Source: Clostridium tagluense (GTDB lineage Bacteria > Bacillota > Clostridia > Clostridiales > Clostridiaceae). From it: 64,000 nt of DNA. Positions 41,516 to 52,800 of the stretch are shown piece after piece. The translations under genes and the position numbers were made by a program. The stretch spans positions 213,185-277,184 of the forward strand of contig NZ_BHYK01000002.1 in NCBI RefSeq assembly GCF_003865095.1. The letters are read 5' to 3'. Numbering within the stretch: position 1 is the stretch's first letter; each line of letters begins with the position of its first letter. The notes beneath the pieces are model-generated. The model saw only the letters and a program-made list of their open reading frames with translations, did not search any database and was not told where the DNA came from.

Positions 41516-43528
41516 ATGAAAAGTATTAAAACTAGGATTACCACATTTATATGTTTAATAGTTGTATGTGTACTCTGCTTTTCTACATTTACAGGGTATT
41601 TAATTTCTAATAAATTGATATTAAAGGAAGCTACAAGGAATCTAATAGTAACTAGTGAGAAGTATTCAAGTATAATTGATGGATGGTTAGCACTTCAAGG
41701 GAAATTGATGGCAGATACGGTAGGTGCTATAGAATTTAATAGTAATTACAACAACAAACAAATAATAAATTATTTAAAAACTAGACAAGCAGTAAATTTA
41801 GAAAATAGTATAGATGTATATATAGGATATAAAAATAAAGCAGTATTATCTGCTAGTGAATGGGTTCCTGAAGTAGGTTACGATTGTACACAAGCGGATT
41901 GGTACAAGGCAGCTTCAGCTAGCGACAAGGTAATATATACCGCACCCTATGTTGATAAAGACTCGAAGAAGATGGTTATAACTATTGCTAAAAGCATAAA
42001 AAAAGATGGAAAGGTTGTAGGAGTAGCCGCATCAGATATAAGTGTAGCGTATCTTGCAGATATAGTTGGAAATGCAAAACCTATTGATAATAGTTATGCT
42101 TTTCTTTTAGATAGGGAAAATAATATTATTGTTCATCGTAATAAGGAGTTTATAGCAACTGAGAATAAAATTCAAAATTTAGGTGTAATTATGAATGGAA
42201 GCTTTAGCAAAATTGTTAATAATAAAAATGACAAAATTACTGAAGTTAATACTTTCAAGGATTACGATGGAGAAAATAAATATTTTGCTATTACGAGTAT
42301 TCCATCAACTAAATGGAAAATAGGATTTGCTATTCCTGTTAGTGAATTTAGAAAACCTTTAAGAGTGTTAATAATATCTTTTGGAATTGTAATTTTAATT
42401 TCATTGATAATATCTTTTGGGCTAGCATATTTAACAGCTAAAAAACTATCTGACCCTATACTTGATATTTCAGAGATTGTTAAAAAAACTACAAAACTTG
42501 ATTTAGCCTATGATGAAAAAAATGAAAGACTATTAAAGCACAAGGATGAAATAGGCATCATGGCAAAAGCTGTAACAGAGCTAAGAAACTCTCTAAGGCA
42601 AATAAGTTCAGCCATTAAAGAGAGCTCGGGAGAAGTTATTGAGGCTTCTAATAATCTATCAAAGGCTACAAATAAAAGCACTCAAACCATAAACGAAATT
42701 TCACAAACTGTAGATAATTTGGCAGAGGGAACTTCGCAACAGGCTAGCAATGCAATGATTGCAACTGAAAAACTTGAAAGTTTTGCACTAGAAATTGATA
42801 ATGCTGTCCACAGTGCTAATTTAGTTAAAGAATATTGGGATAAAACAGATGATATAAATAGTAAGGGCATAAAATCCATGGAATTACTTGCGTATAAGTT
42901 TAAGGAAAGTGATGAAGCCATAGGTGAACTGGAAACCAATATAAATCTTCTTTCTAATAAATCAAGCTTTATTGGGAAAATTGTAAATACTATACAAGCT
43001 ATAGCAGAACAGACTAATTTACTTGCACTAAATGCAGCTATAGAAGCTGCAAGGGCTGGAGAAAGTGGAAAAGGATTTTCAGTAGTAGCTGATGAAGTTA
43101 GAAAATTAGCTGAGCAAACAGCTAATTCAACTAATGAAATAAGTGGGTTAGTAGAAGAAATTCAAAATGAAATAAGGGATACTAAAGCTAATATGGATAA
43201 TGCTTCAAACATAAACATTGAAGCCAATAAAGCTATGCAGGGAGCAGAAAATGCATTTACCTATATTAAGTCATCTATTAAGGATACCGTAATACAAATA
43301 AATGAACTTAACAATAATATTAAAACAGTAAATGAAAATAAAAATATAGTTTTAGAAGCTGTACAAGATATTTCTGCTGGTTCAGAAGAATCAGCTAGTG
43401 CCACAGAGCAGGTTAGTTCTAGTGTCCAAGAGCAAGCTATGGAAATGGAAAATGTAGCACAAGCATCAGAGCAATTAAAGGTTGTTTCAGAAATACTTGA
43501 TTTAATGGTAGGAGAATTTAAGTTATAG
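41516..43528 (+). CDS. Methyl-accepting chemotaxis protein
   Basis: A 670-aa chemoreceptor. Helix 1 (~10-30) and helix 2 (~280-302) bracket a dCache-type sensor domain ([36 protein letters not shown]). A HAMP-like linker ([19 protein letters not shown]) follows, then the methyl-accepting signalling domain with the hairpin tip [20 protein letters not shown] and [10 protein letters not shown]. It would sense a small extracellular molecule, often an amino acid for dCache, and steer CheA. ATG 41516 is chosen because AGGGAGG is ~9 bp upstream; the longer frame has no RBS. No che genes are nearby. Confidence 0.93.
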   Translation: MKSIKTRITTFICLIVVCVLCFSTFTGYLISNKLILKEATRNLIVTSEKYSSIIDGWLALQGKLMADTVGAIEFNSNYNNKQIINYLKTRQAVNLENSIDVYIGYKNKAVLSASEWVPEVGYDCTQADWYKAASASDKVIYTAPYVDKDSKKMVITIAKSIKKDGKVVGVAASDISVAYLADIVGNAKPIDNSYAFLLDRENNIIVHRNKEFIATENKIQNLGVIMNGSFSKIVNNKNDKITEVNTFKDYDGENKYFAITSIPSTKWKIGFAIPVSEFRKPLRVLIISFGIVILISLIISFGLAYLTAKKLSDPILDISEIVKKTTKLDLAYDEKNERLLKHKDEIGIMAKAVTELRNSLRQISSAIKESSGEVIEASNNLSKATNKSTQTINEISQTVDNLAEGTSQQASNAMIATEKLESFALEIDNAVHSANLVKEYWDKTDDINSKGIKSMELLAYKFKESDEAIGELETNINLLSNKSSFIGKIVNTIQAIAEQTNLLALNAAIEAARAGESGKGFSVVADEVRKLAEQTANSTNEISGLVEEIQNEIRDTKANMDNASNINIEANKAMQGAENAFTYIKSSIKDTVIQINELNNNIKTVNENKNIVLEAVQDISAGSEESASATEQVSSSVQEQAMEMENVAQASEQLKVVSEILDLMVGEFKL

Positions 43529-43554
43529 AGGTGTAAAAACAATAATATTTCAAA

Positions 43555-43582
43555 GTGATCCACTTCCATAAGTGGGGCTTAC
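43555..43582. other. Small hairpin after the chemoreceptor gene
   Basis: CCACTT-CCAT-AAGTGG at 43560-43575 is a perfect short stem without a T-run. It may be an mRNA 3'-end structure; a terminator is not certain. Confidence 0.3.
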
Positions 43583-43692
43583 CTTTTGTATTTAAACTTA
43601 TGCTTGCGTGTGACCTAACGTTATTATATATAGTAACGGTATAGTTTTAAGTATAAATATCTACTAATTTTACGATTGAGAGGAGTTTATAG

Positions 43693-44319
43693 ATGAAAGT
43701 ACCTACTTTAAAACAAGCAACTGAATTTATCAAATATGCCGAGGAAAAGAATCCTGGAGAATGGATAGCACATTCATATAATGTAGCGAAAGCATCTAAA
43801 TCAATTGCAAGGGAGTGCACTGATTTAGATGGTGATATTGCCTATGTCTTAGGATTACTACATGATATAGGTAGATACGAAGGGCGTGTGCAAATGCATC
43901 ATTCTGTAAGTGGATATGACTTCTTGATGGGTAAAGGCTATGATGATGCTGCTCGCATAGCCCTGACGCATTCATTTATACTACCAGATATTAGAGGGTA
44001 TGCCGGGAAAGTTGATTGCACTGAGGCTGAATTAACTTTTATTAAGGACTATATAAAAAGTACAACTTATAATGATTATGATAAGCTTATTCAGTTATGT
44101 GATGCAATTGCGTTGCCAGAGGGTATATGTTTGATGGAAAAAAGATTATTAGATGTAGTTATGAGATATGGTATAAATGATTTGACTTTAATAAAATGGA
44201 AAACTCAATTGGGTTTGAGTGACTACTTTAGCAAAAAAATTGGTAAGTCAATTTATAAGGTTTTAGATGGTGTCATTGAAACGACTTTTGGATTCAATAC
44301 CATGATTCAAAATAAGTAA
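43693..44319 (+). CDS. HD-domain phosphohydrolase
   Basis: A 208-aa protein with an HD metal-dependent phosphohydrolase domain. A His near SYNVAKASKSIA (~27), the HD doublet in GLLHDIGRYEGR (~58-59) and a later Asp/His (QMHHSVSGYDFL; QLCDAIALPEG) form the metal site pattern. Small HD proteins of this size act on nucleotides or alarmones, but the substrate is not predictable. RBS GAGAGGAG is 7 bp upstream. It is a single gene ended by a hairpin at 44383. Confidence 0.85.
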   Translation: MKVPTLKQATEFIKYAEEKNPGEWIAHSYNVAKASKSIARECTDLDGDIAYVLGLLHDIGRYEGRVQMHHSVSGYDFLMGKGYDDAARIALTHSFILPDIRGYAGKVDCTEAELTFIKDYIKSTTYNDYDKLIQLCDAIALPEGICLMEKRLLDVVMRYGINDLTLIKWKTQLGLSDYFSKKIGKSIYKVLDGVIETTFGFNTMIQNK

Positions 44320-44382
44320 TATATATAGATATACTTAACATAGATTCTTATATTTTATTAATATAGGTTAGTTAATAAGCCA

Positions 44383-44430
44383 ATGCTATGGTATCAAATA
44401 AATATTTGATACTATAGTATTTTTTATTAT
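44383..44430 (+). terminator. Rho-independent terminator of the HD-domain gene
   Basis: CTATGGTATCAAATA pairs with TATTTGATACTATAG and is followed by TATTTTTTATT. Confidence 0.85.
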
Positions 44431-44532
44431 AATGCTTAACTTTAATTCTGTATCGTTTATGGGCTTTGAATAAAATTATTTTGATGTTAAACTTCTAATA
44501 TATGATTTATAGATTTAAAGGGGGCAACTATT

Positions 44533-45123
44533 ATGAGAGAAATAGTATATGAAAATTATTTTTGGCAAAATGATTTAGTAAGGTTAAGAGCTTGGAGTCC
44601 TGAAGATTGGGAATGGGACTATTATAATAATTTTGATACTTCTGCAATGAGATTAGGAGACTGTGAAGTTCCATTTCCACCAACAGTCTTAGAATCTAAA
44701 AATTTTTCGGAGAAAATTGCGAACTTATCTAATAATACTGGGAGAACTTATTTTGCTATAGAAACATTAGAAGGCACTATTGTTGGTAGAATTAATTTTA
44801 ATAATAATGATGAAAGAAATGGAACCTTTGAAATTGCTTTGTTAATTGATAGAGATTATAGAGGTAAGGGATATGGAACAGCTGCCATGAAAATACTTCT
44901 TCAATATGCTTTCATGGAGAAAAGATTAAATAAATATTGTGGGAGTCTTTTGGAGGGAAATATAGGATCTGTTGCCATGCACAAAAAACTAGGGTGTCAA
45001 CAGGAAGGGCTTTGCAAAGAAAATATTTATACAAATGGACGATATTGTGATGAAATTCTATTTGGATTGACAAAAGAAGATTATTTAAAAATGATAGATT
45101 TTACTAATTACACCAAGAGGTAA
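44533..45123 (+). CDS. GNAT acetyltransferase, RimJ/RimL-like
   Basis: A 196-aa GNAT-family N-acetyltransferase. The acetyl-CoA pyrophosphate-binding motif is RDYRGKGYGTAAMKIL (~109-124), followed by NKYCGSLLEGNIGSVAMHKKLG, which is typical of RimJ/RimL-like enzymes acting on protein N-termini, ribosomal proteins or small amines. GGGGGC is 8-10 bp upstream of the ATG. The second GNAT gene starts 16 bp after its stop, so the two form an operon. Confidence 0.88.
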   Translation: MREIVYENYFWQNDLVRLRAWSPEDWEWDYYNNFDTSAMRLGDCEVPFPPTVLESKNFSEKIANLSNNTGRTYFAIETLEGTIVGRINFNNNDERNGTFEIALLIDRDYRGKGYGTAAMKILLQYAFMEKRLNKYCGSLLEGNIGSVAMHKKLGCQQEGLCKENIYTNGRYCDEILFGLTKEDYLKMIDFTNYTKR

Positions 45124-45139
45124 TTAAAGGAGACATATT

Positions 45140-46018
45140 GTGAGGGATTATATAATAATAAGCGATTATATGGATAATGAAAGATATAGTTCAAGCTTTA
45201 ACAAATTATCAATGGAAATTTTTGAATCTGATCCTGAGAAATGGTATGAAAAAAATCTTTACTATAATAGATGTAATTTTTACTCCTGTCTATATGAAGA
45301 TCAAGTGGTTGCAAGTATATCTGTAAATAAAATGGATTTACTTGTAGACGGACAAAAGAAAACAGCATTACAGCTATCGGGTATAATGACACATCTTGAC
45401 CATAGAAACAAAGGATTATCATCAGCACTAATTAATCATATTATAGAAAAATATGAGAATGAATATGATATTATTTATCTTTTTGCCAATGATAGTGTTT
45501 TGAACTTTTATCAAAAATTTGGATTTAAGCAAATCATTGAAGGTGCCTATGAATTAGATGCAAATGAGATAAATAGAAAAGAAAGTATGATAAGAAAACT
45601 TAAAATACATGATGAAAATGACTGTAACACTATATTAAGAATTATAGAAAATAGACAACCGATATCTAAAAAACTTGGAGTATTTAATGATCTATGGCCT
45701 ATACATATTTTCTGTATGTATGTACATAACGATGATATGTACTACCTAACAGATGAAGATACTATAGTAATTGCGACAAGAGAAGATAGCTGCGTGCATT
45801 TATATGATGTATTAAGCCTAACACATATTGATTTAGATAATATTATTGAAAAAATTGTAACCATAGATGATGATAAAATAGAATTTCATTTTATTCCTGA
45901 AAGCAATAAATACAATATACTTAAAATTTCAAAGGAGAGACCAGATGACTGGTTGTTTGTACGGTCTAATAATACTTCATTTAATGAAGTGTTATTTCCA
46001 ATCACCTCTCAAACATAA
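45140..46018 (+). CDS. GNAT acetyltransferase, Eis-like
   Basis: A 292-aa GNAT-family protein. The acetyl-CoA motif HLDHRNKGLSSALINHII lies near ~94-111, followed by a Phe-rich strand NFYQKFGFKQI. The extra C-terminal ~140 residues resemble the second, non-catalytic region of Eis-like or two-domain acetyltransferases. The GTG start has AAAGGAGA 7-8 bp upstream. It is cotranscribed with the preceding GNAT gene. The substrate is unknown. Confidence 0.82.
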   Translation: MRDYIIISDYMDNERYSSSFNKLSMEIFESDPEKWYEKNLYYNRCNFYSCLYEDQVVASISVNKMDLLVDGQKKTALQLSGIMTHLDHRNKGLSSALINHIIEKYENEYDIIYLFANDSVLNFYQKFGFKQIIEGAYELDANEINRKESMIRKLKIHDENDCNTILRIIENRQPISKKLGVFNDLWPIHIFCMYVHNDDMYYLTDEDTIVIATREDSCVHLYDVLSLTHIDLDNIIEKIVTIDDDKIEFHFIPESNKYNILKISKERPDDWLFVRSNNTSFNEVLFPITSQT

Positions 46019-46104
46019 AACATATACAATTATAGTTTTTTAATATGGAGTAAAAAACTAGTGTGCTAAAACACCAATGGGTTTTATTTTAAGATGCAAA
46101 CTTA

Positions 46105-46150
46105 AAAATTCACAGTATAAATCAGAGATGATTTATACTGTGAATTTAAT
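46105..46150 (+). terminator. Hairpin, probable terminator of the GNAT operon
   Basis: AAATTCACAGTATAAATCA pairs perfectly with TGATTTATACTGTGAATTT (short loop) but is followed by AATTAAG rather than a clean T-run. Confidence 0.55.
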
Positions 46151-46275
46151 TAAGAGATGATTTAATAAAAAAAGGCTACGCTGTAGACTTTGAATACTTT
46201 AATAGTGGACATGATTATTTATCTTGGGGTGAAATTTTGGCTAACGGATTAATTTCACTTATGGGGGTACAATAA
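46150..46275 (+). pseudogene. Esterase (Fes/enterochelin-esterase-like) C-terminal fragment
   Basis: The frame encodes LRDDLIKKGYAVDFEYFNSG then HDYLSWGEILANGLISLMGV and stops at 46275. The GHDYLSWGE segment carries the catalytic-His region of Fes/IroE-type alpha/beta hydrolases. There is no start and no upstream part, so only the tail of a lost gene remains. It begins exactly where the hairpin at 46105-46150 ends. Confidence 0.7.
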
Positions 46276-46530
46276 TGACAACAGATTGTTTAGATTCATG
46301 TAAAGGTTTTGATTTCCACAACGGGGTAGATTCCAAACAATGAACTATACTACAATAGCCCAACATAAAAATAATTTTGAATTTAAGGGAAATTAAGTAT
46401 AAAATTATTTGCTAGTATTAAAATAGGATATATACTATTTAATGTATTGAATATTAAAAATAAAACATACTAGTTATAAGAGAAAAATAATAGTGTTATG
46501 AAAAATTTTATATTAGAGGGGGGGAACAAA

Positions 46531-49500
46531 ATGAAAAAGTTCACGAAAATAACTTCTATATTATTAACAGCTGGATTATTGATTAATAGCTTCAGTGCTG
46601 TTGCACGAGGTGCACAAGTTGCACGAGGTGCACAAGTTAAATCCGTAACTGATATATGTGTTAAGCAAGGCTTAGAAATAGGCAAAAGCACATCAGGATT
46701 TAAGCTAGAATCTAAAAAATGGATTGAGGATATACAATCTACTGCCATGATATTCAAGCACGTTAAAAGCGGAGCAAAGCTCATTTATTTGCAGAATGAG
46801 GATGAAAATAAGGTGTTCTCAATAAATTTCCGTACACCAGTGAATGATAATACGGGTGTTAATCACATTATTGAACACTCAGTTTTATGTGGCTCAGAGA
46901 AATATCCTGTTAAAGATCCATTTTTAACTATGGCTAAGCAATCATTGAATACATATATAAATGCTCTTACGGGCACAGATTTTACAATGTATCCAGTGGC
47001 AAGCAAGAATGAAAAGGATTTCAATAATTTGATGAGTGTCTATTTGGATGCAGTTTTCTATCCAAATATAACTAAAGATCCTAGAATACTTAAACAAGAA
47101 GGTTGGCATTATGAAGTTAATAGCAAAACAGGTGAGCTAAATTATAATGGAATAGTATACAACGAAATGAAAGGTAATTATTCGTCGCCTCAGGTAATAC
47201 TATCAAATGCTATTAATGGATCACTTTTTACTGATAATTCATATAGTTATGAATCTGGTGGTAACCCAGATAATATTCCTGATCTAACATACAATAAATT
47301 TATAGAAACTTATAAAAAATACTATGTTCCATCAAATAGTTCTATATATTTATATGGAAAATTAGATATTGAAAATACTTTAAAATTTATGGATGATAAT
47401 TATCTAAGTAAACTCAAAAAAACAACTGTAGATAGTGTAATTAAATTACAGAAGCCTTTTGAAAGAAAGGTTGAAAAAACAGAACTATATCCAGTAGCTA
47501 AAGATGCAGATATCAAAAATATGACTTACCTATCATCTAATTATATGATGAATAAGGTAAAAGGTGTAGAAGAAGTTTTAGGGTTTCAGATTTTGCAAGG
47601 GATTCTTTTGAATGCTGAAGCTTCACCTTTAAAGAAGGCATTAGTAGATGGTGGCATTGGAACCAATGTTTATGGGAGTTTTAATCCATCAACGCAGCAA
47701 CCAATCTTTAGTATATTTGCAAGTAATGCAAATGAAACAGATAAATATAAATTTGAAAATATTATTGATGATACTTTAAAAAAGATAGTGAAAGACGGTT
47801 TTGATGAAGAATTAGTAAATTCGGTATTCACTGCTGTAGAATTTGGGTTGCATACCCAAAATTCAGATGCGAATAGAGGCATGAATTATATGGCTAATGC
47901 TATGAATTCCTGGAACTATGATATGAGTCCTACGGAATATTTGGAGATAACGCCAGCACTTAATTTAATAAAATCTAAAATATCTCAGGGGTATTTTGAA
48001 AAATTAATTCAAAAATATTTATTAGACAACAAACATAAGTCATTAGTTGTATTAAAACCTTCTAATGGATTAAATGAAAAAAAAGAACAATCCCTTAAAA
48101 ATAAACTTGCAGAGTATAAAGCATCACTATCAGAAATTGAGCTAGCTAAGATTAAAAAAGACACCCAGGAATTGAAAAAGTGGCAGGACGCAGAGGATTC
48201 AAAAGAGAATTCATCAAAGTTACCAACGCTTTCTCGAAAGGACTTGAATTCAAAAGCAGAAGAAATCCCAACAATAGAAAAATTAGAGGGAAATATAAAA
48301 GTATTAAGTCATCCTATGTTTACTGATGGCATTATTTATTCTAATATATATTTTGATAGTTCAAAGGTGCCTCAAGACCAAATATTATATTTGAAATTAC
48401 TTGCTAATGTTTTAGGAAATGTAAGCACTGAAAAATATGATATTATGCAGCTTTCAAATAAAATGATGAAGGATACTGGAGGAATTAGTTTTAATTCAAC
48501 AGCATTTAAAAATGATACGAGTACCAATGGATATGCTCCTAAAATGATTGTTTCAGTAAATGCCATGAATAGTACATTACCAAAAGCATACGAGCTTTTA
48601 GATGAAATAATGAATCATAGTAAATTTGATGATAAGAAGCGAATGAAGGATTTAATTAAAATGGTAAGAACCAATTATGAATCTATGTTTGTGAATGGAG
48701 GTAATAGCCTCGCAATGGAACGTACATTATCTTATTTATCAGATAGTGGTAAGTATAGTGACTTGGGTTATTTACCTTACTATGATTTTATTTGTGATTT
48801 AGATGATAACTTTGATACTAAATTTGAAAAAACTGTAAAAAATTTAAATAGTGTTCGGAATATTGTATTTAACAAAGAGGGATTAGTGGTAAGTTATACT
48901 GGTGATGAAAAAAATTATGCTAAATTCACTGACAGTCTTAATTCTTTCGGGAAAAAAATTGAGGATAAAAAATTTCCAAGGCAAGAATACAAATTTGATT
49001 TTTCAAAAAAGAATGAGGCTTTTGTAATTCCGTCTCAAGTACAATATGTGGTTAAGGCTGGAAGTCTTAAAAGTGCAGGATACAAATATAATGGAAAGAT
49101 GAAGGTTATTGAAAATATTTTAAATAGTGATTATTTATGGAAGGAACTTAGAGTAAAAGGTGGTGCCTATGGTGGAGCTATGAATTTTACAAAGGAAGAT
49201 GTATTATTCTATTCTTATCGTGATCCCAATTTAAAGGAAACCTTAAATACCTTCGATGAAGCTGTAAAATTTTTAAGAAACTTTAAAGCGGATGAAAAAG
49301 AAATGACTAATTATATTATAGGAACAATAGGAAGTATGGATGGGTTAACGGGACCTTACGATAAAGGCGCAATAGGGGACAATATGTATTTTTCAGGCAC
49401 CACTAAGGAGGATATTCAAAAGCTACGTGATGAAGCATTATCCACCACCCAGGAGGACATAAAAAACTTTGCGGATATATTAGAAGTTGTAATAAAACAG

Positions 49501-49593
49501 AATTTGTATTGTGTTGTTGGTAGCGAATCTAAAGTAAATGCAAATAGTGATTTATTTGATAGAATTATAGTTCCCATTAAGAATTCTAAATAA
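46531..49593 (+). CDS. Exported M16-family (PreP/insulinase-like) metallopeptidase
   Basis: A ~1020-aa M16C peptidase. The inverted zinc motif HxxEH is HIIEH at ~112-116 in the family phrase HIIEHSVLCGSEKYPVKDPF, and the downstream Glu lies in NGIVYNEMKGNYSSP (~205-219). The size fits presequence-protease-like enzymes that form a clamshell and degrade peptides. Unlike cytosolic relatives it has a signal peptide (KFTKITSILLTAGLLINSF), so it is likely secreted or surface-located. Just after it an 18-bp tandem duplication gives VARGAQ twice. ATG 46531 follows a GAGGGGGGG box. It is monocistronic and ends at the hairpin at 49646. Confidence 0.9.
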   Translation: MKKFTKITSILLTAGLLINSFSAVARGAQVARGAQVKSVTDICVKQGLEIGKSTSGFKLESKKWIEDIQSTAMIFKHVKSGAKLIYLQNEDENKVFSINFRTPVNDNTGVNHIIEHSVLCGSEKYPVKDPFLTMAKQSLNTYINALTGTDFTMYPVASKNEKDFNNLMSVYLDAVFYPNITKDPRILKQEGWHYEVNSKTGELNYNGIVYNEMKGNYSSPQVILSNAINGSLFTDNSYSYESGGNPDNIPDLTYNKFIETYKKYYVPSNSSIYLYGKLDIENTLKFMDDNYLSKLKKTTVDSVIKLQKPFERKVEKTELYPVAKDADIKNMTYLSSNYMMNKVKGVEEVLGFQILQGILLNAEASPLKKALVDGGIGTNVYGSFNPSTQQPIFSIFASNANETDKYKFENIIDDTLKKIVKDGFDEELVNSVFTAVEFGLHTQNSDANRGMNYMANAMNSWNYDMSPTEYLEITPALNLIKSKISQGYFEKLIQKYLLDNKHKSLVVLKPSNGLNEKKEQSLKNKLAEYKASLSEIELAKIKKDTQELKKWQDAEDSKENSSKLPTLSRKDLNSKAEEIPTIEKLEGNIKVLSHPMFTDGIIYSNIYFDSSKVPQDQILYLKLLANVLGNVSTEKYDIMQLSNKMMKDTGGISFNSTAFKNDTSTNGYAPKMIVSVNAMNSTLPKAYELLDEIMNHSKFDDKKRMKDLIKMVRTNYESMFVNGGNSLAMERTLSYLSDSGKYSDLGYLPYYDFICDLDDNFDTKFEKTVKNLNSVRNIVFNKEGLVVSYTGDEKNYAKFTDSLNSFGKKIEDKKFPRQEYKFDFSKKNEAFVIPSQVQYVVKAGSLKSAGYKYNGKMKVIENILNSDYLWKELRVKGGAYGGAMNFTKEDVLFYSYRDPNLKETLNTFDEAVKFLRNFKADEKEMTNYIIGTIGSMDGLTGPYDKGAIGDNMYFSGTTKEDIQKLRDEALSTTQEDIKNFADILEVVIKQNLYCVVGSESKVNANSDLFDRIIVPIKNSK
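46600..46638 (+). repeat. 18-bp tandem duplication within the M16 peptidase gene
   Basis: GTTGCACGAGGTGCACAA occurs twice in tandem (46600-46617 and 46618-46635), followed by a partial third GTT. It encodes VARGAQ-VARGAQ-V directly after the signal peptide. Confidence 0.9.
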
Positions 49594-49645
49594 GAATACT
49601 TGCCCAAATATTATTAGAATTGAATTGGGGTTAGTAAATAAATAA

Positions 49646-49680
49646 AAAAATCTAGTTGAATTACTAGATTTTTTTATTTT
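49646..49680 (+). terminator. Rho-independent terminator of the M16 peptidase gene
   Basis: AAAAAATCTAGT pairs with ACTAGATTTTTT around TGAATT, followed by TATTTTT. Confidence 0.88.
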
Positions 49681-49847
49681 TAGGGGGATTTAAAATACTC
49701 TTTACATTAATTACTAAATCACTGCAAAGTAGCTGTAAAACTAAAGCGAGAATATAGTGAGAAATTAATTATGCCACTATAGTATGTACCAATGATATGT
49801 TATAATGTAAATATATAGTATATTTGCAATTAAGGATGTGTTGGTTA

Positions 49848-52800
49848 ATGAATTTAATAAACAACAGATATAGAATAATTACAAATTTAACGCAAGATAG
49901 GATTAAATCATCTTACCTTGTTTCTGATGTGATAAATAATCATGAAAAAATACAATTAAATATTATTAATTCTGAATTTGCATCAGAAAGTTTGATAAAT
50001 TTTTATGTAAATGAATTTATAACACTATCAACTATAAATCATGCAAATATAAGTAAAGTATTTGACTTTGGTCTGGTTCATTCTATTGATAATAAAAAAG
50101 TAAGTAGTAGTGAATATTTTTACACAAATGATTACCTAGAAGATACGGTGAAACTGCATGAATTAATTACTAATATAAATGAAAATGAAATTCTAGGAAT
50201 ATTTATGCAGCTATGCAGTGCATTAAATTATCTGCATATTAGAGGTTTTATTTATGGAGAAATAAATATTAATAATATAATGATTTCATATAAAAACAAT
50301 GAATATAAGGTTAGTTTTGTAGATTTACCAACCATAGAAGCCCAAAATCAAAACTATGATCATAACAATATAGGACAACTCAACTTTAAATCACCTGAGT
50401 ATCGTATAGATAATAAAAAAACAATAGCTGCAGATATATATTCATTGGGAGTAGTGTTACTTGCCTTATGTAAAATTGACATACATCAAAATTCAAATAT
50501 AAATCAAAGCATTTTAAAACTTGCGAATAAGGCTGAAGATAAGTACCATGAAAGTACTGAAGCCTCAGATTTTTATAGTAATTTAATGATAATTGTAAAA
50601 AAAATGACGCAACAAGATTTAGAGCAGCGATATAGTAATATAAATAAAATTGTTGAAGATATTAATTATATTTTTAATAAAAAATATGTGGCTTATATAA
50701 TTGGTGAAATAGAAAAATTGAATTTTAAAACTAAAATAGTAGGTAGAGATGCTGAAATTAAAGAAATAATAAGTGCTTATTACAATTTAATTGTGCCTAA
50801 TGCATTAAATAAAATTATTTTTGTTCATGGTGAACAAGGAATTGGTAAAACGAGACTATTAAAAGAAATCCAGCATTTGCTTTATTTGAAAAAAGCTAGT
50901 GTATATGCTAGTTTTGCCATAGAAAATCCACATAGTAAAAGTAATAAAGCTCTTGTAGATATATTAAGGAAAATAATATCATTGTGTGATGAGGAAATAG
51001 TAAAAAGGTATCAAAGTGAATTAATAAAATTCATTCCGGGACTTGGTGCGGAAAATAATATTGTGGCTTCAGAAAATTTAGTAGGGGAAAAAGAAAAATA
51101 TAGGTTAATTAGTAGGGTATATAGCTTTATTAAAGAGTCTACTAATAATAAACCTACCGTATTTATCATTGATAATGCTCATTGTTTAGATGAATTTTCA
51201 TTAGAACTTTTAGAGTATATAAATTTACAAAATAACAATGAGCAAAACATAATGATTATTTTATCATATAACAATGCTGAATTTATTATAAATAATAAAC
51301 TTAAGCAATTATCAAATAAAAAGTCTAGGAACTTGAATCTTGATTTAAAGAATCTAAACAATGAAGAAACAGCTATTATGATTCAACAAATACTTAGTAT
51401 GCCTAAAGTGCCGATTAACTTTGGAGAAAAAGTTTATGATAAAACCTATGGAAATCCGCTATTTATAGAAGAAACATTAAAAGATTTTATGGCTAAAAAA
51501 ATCCTTTGTATAAATAAAAATAATGCTAAATGGCGTGTTTCTTTTGAAACTGTTGATGAATTACCCATTGCATCAACAATGGAGCAAGCATTGTTGAATC
51601 AAATTAAGCAAATTAACAAAGATAGCTATGAAATTCTAAATGCTATAGCTATTTTTAATACTGCTGTTTCAATCGGAGTGATTGAAAAGGTTTTAAATAC
51701 TGCTAAAAAAAGAATAGAGGCTTATATTGATGAATTATGCTCTAAAGGGATTTTAATTAAAAAAATTGAGGATATGGGCTTTGTATTTGATTTTTATAAT
51801 AAAGTGCTTAAAAATCTAATATATAATAGATTAAGTGAAGAGCAGAGGAAAGTGAGACATCAGTTTGCAGCTTCTGTATTGGAAGATTTATATCAAACTC
51901 AAGGGAGAGAATATAAAGAGGAACTTATATATCATTTAGAAAAGGCTAATGATAAGGAAAGGCTTGTGAAGTATTGCCTTGAATTTGCAGAAAAAATGAA
52001 ATCACTTAGAATAATGGATGAAGCAATTTCTAAGTATAAAAAAGTATTATCCCTCTTATCGGATGAAGATAGTCAAAACAAAAAAGCGGAAATTATTCTT
52101 AAAATAGGTGATATTTATTTAGAAATGGGAAATTTATCAGCTGCGCTAAAAACTTATAAAAAAACCTATAGATGTTCAATGAATTTAGTGGAAGTAAAAA
52201 TCCAAGTTGATTGTGCAAATAAAATTGCATATACATGTATAAGAAGAAATGAAGTAGAAAAGGCAATGCAGTATATAAAAAAATGTGAATCACTATTGCT
52301 AAATGTTGAGTACATGGAAGGCTACCTTGAAAATAAAAAAAATCTTGTTAATGTATATACTGCAAAACAGGATTACCAAAAGGTCTATGAAATATGTACT
52401 AGTTGTATAGTAAAATGTGGAAATGATTATATAAAATACAAAGGGCTTATGTACAATAATCTTGGGATAATGTACTCAGAAACTTCTAGAGTAATTGAGG
52501 CCTTAGAGTGCTATAGAAAGGGACTTTCGTACTTTGAAGAAATAAATTACCCGGAAGGCATGTGTCGTTGCTTAAATAATCTAGGCGTGATTTATGGAGA
52601 CCATTATGGAGATAGTGAAACAGCCATTAGCTATTATAATAAGATCATAGTAATTTCGCAGGAAAATAGTATTATAGAATCAGAGTTAATTGCTTTAGTT
52701 AATTTAGCAACTATTTACTGTGATAAGTTTGATTATGATGCTGCGCTAAAATACTTTAAAGATATACTGGTAAAATCGAAAAACATTGAATTAGAAGGTA

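Larger units (their letters stand above)
46019..46530. other. Region with terminator and esterase remnant
   Basis: About 510 bp. It holds the hairpin at 46105-46150, the esterase fragment at 46150-46275, and a short frame from ATG 46276 (MTTDCLDSCKGFDFHNGVDS, stop ~46340) with no recognisable function. The last 150 bp must hold the promoter of the M16 peptidase. Confidence 0.45.
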
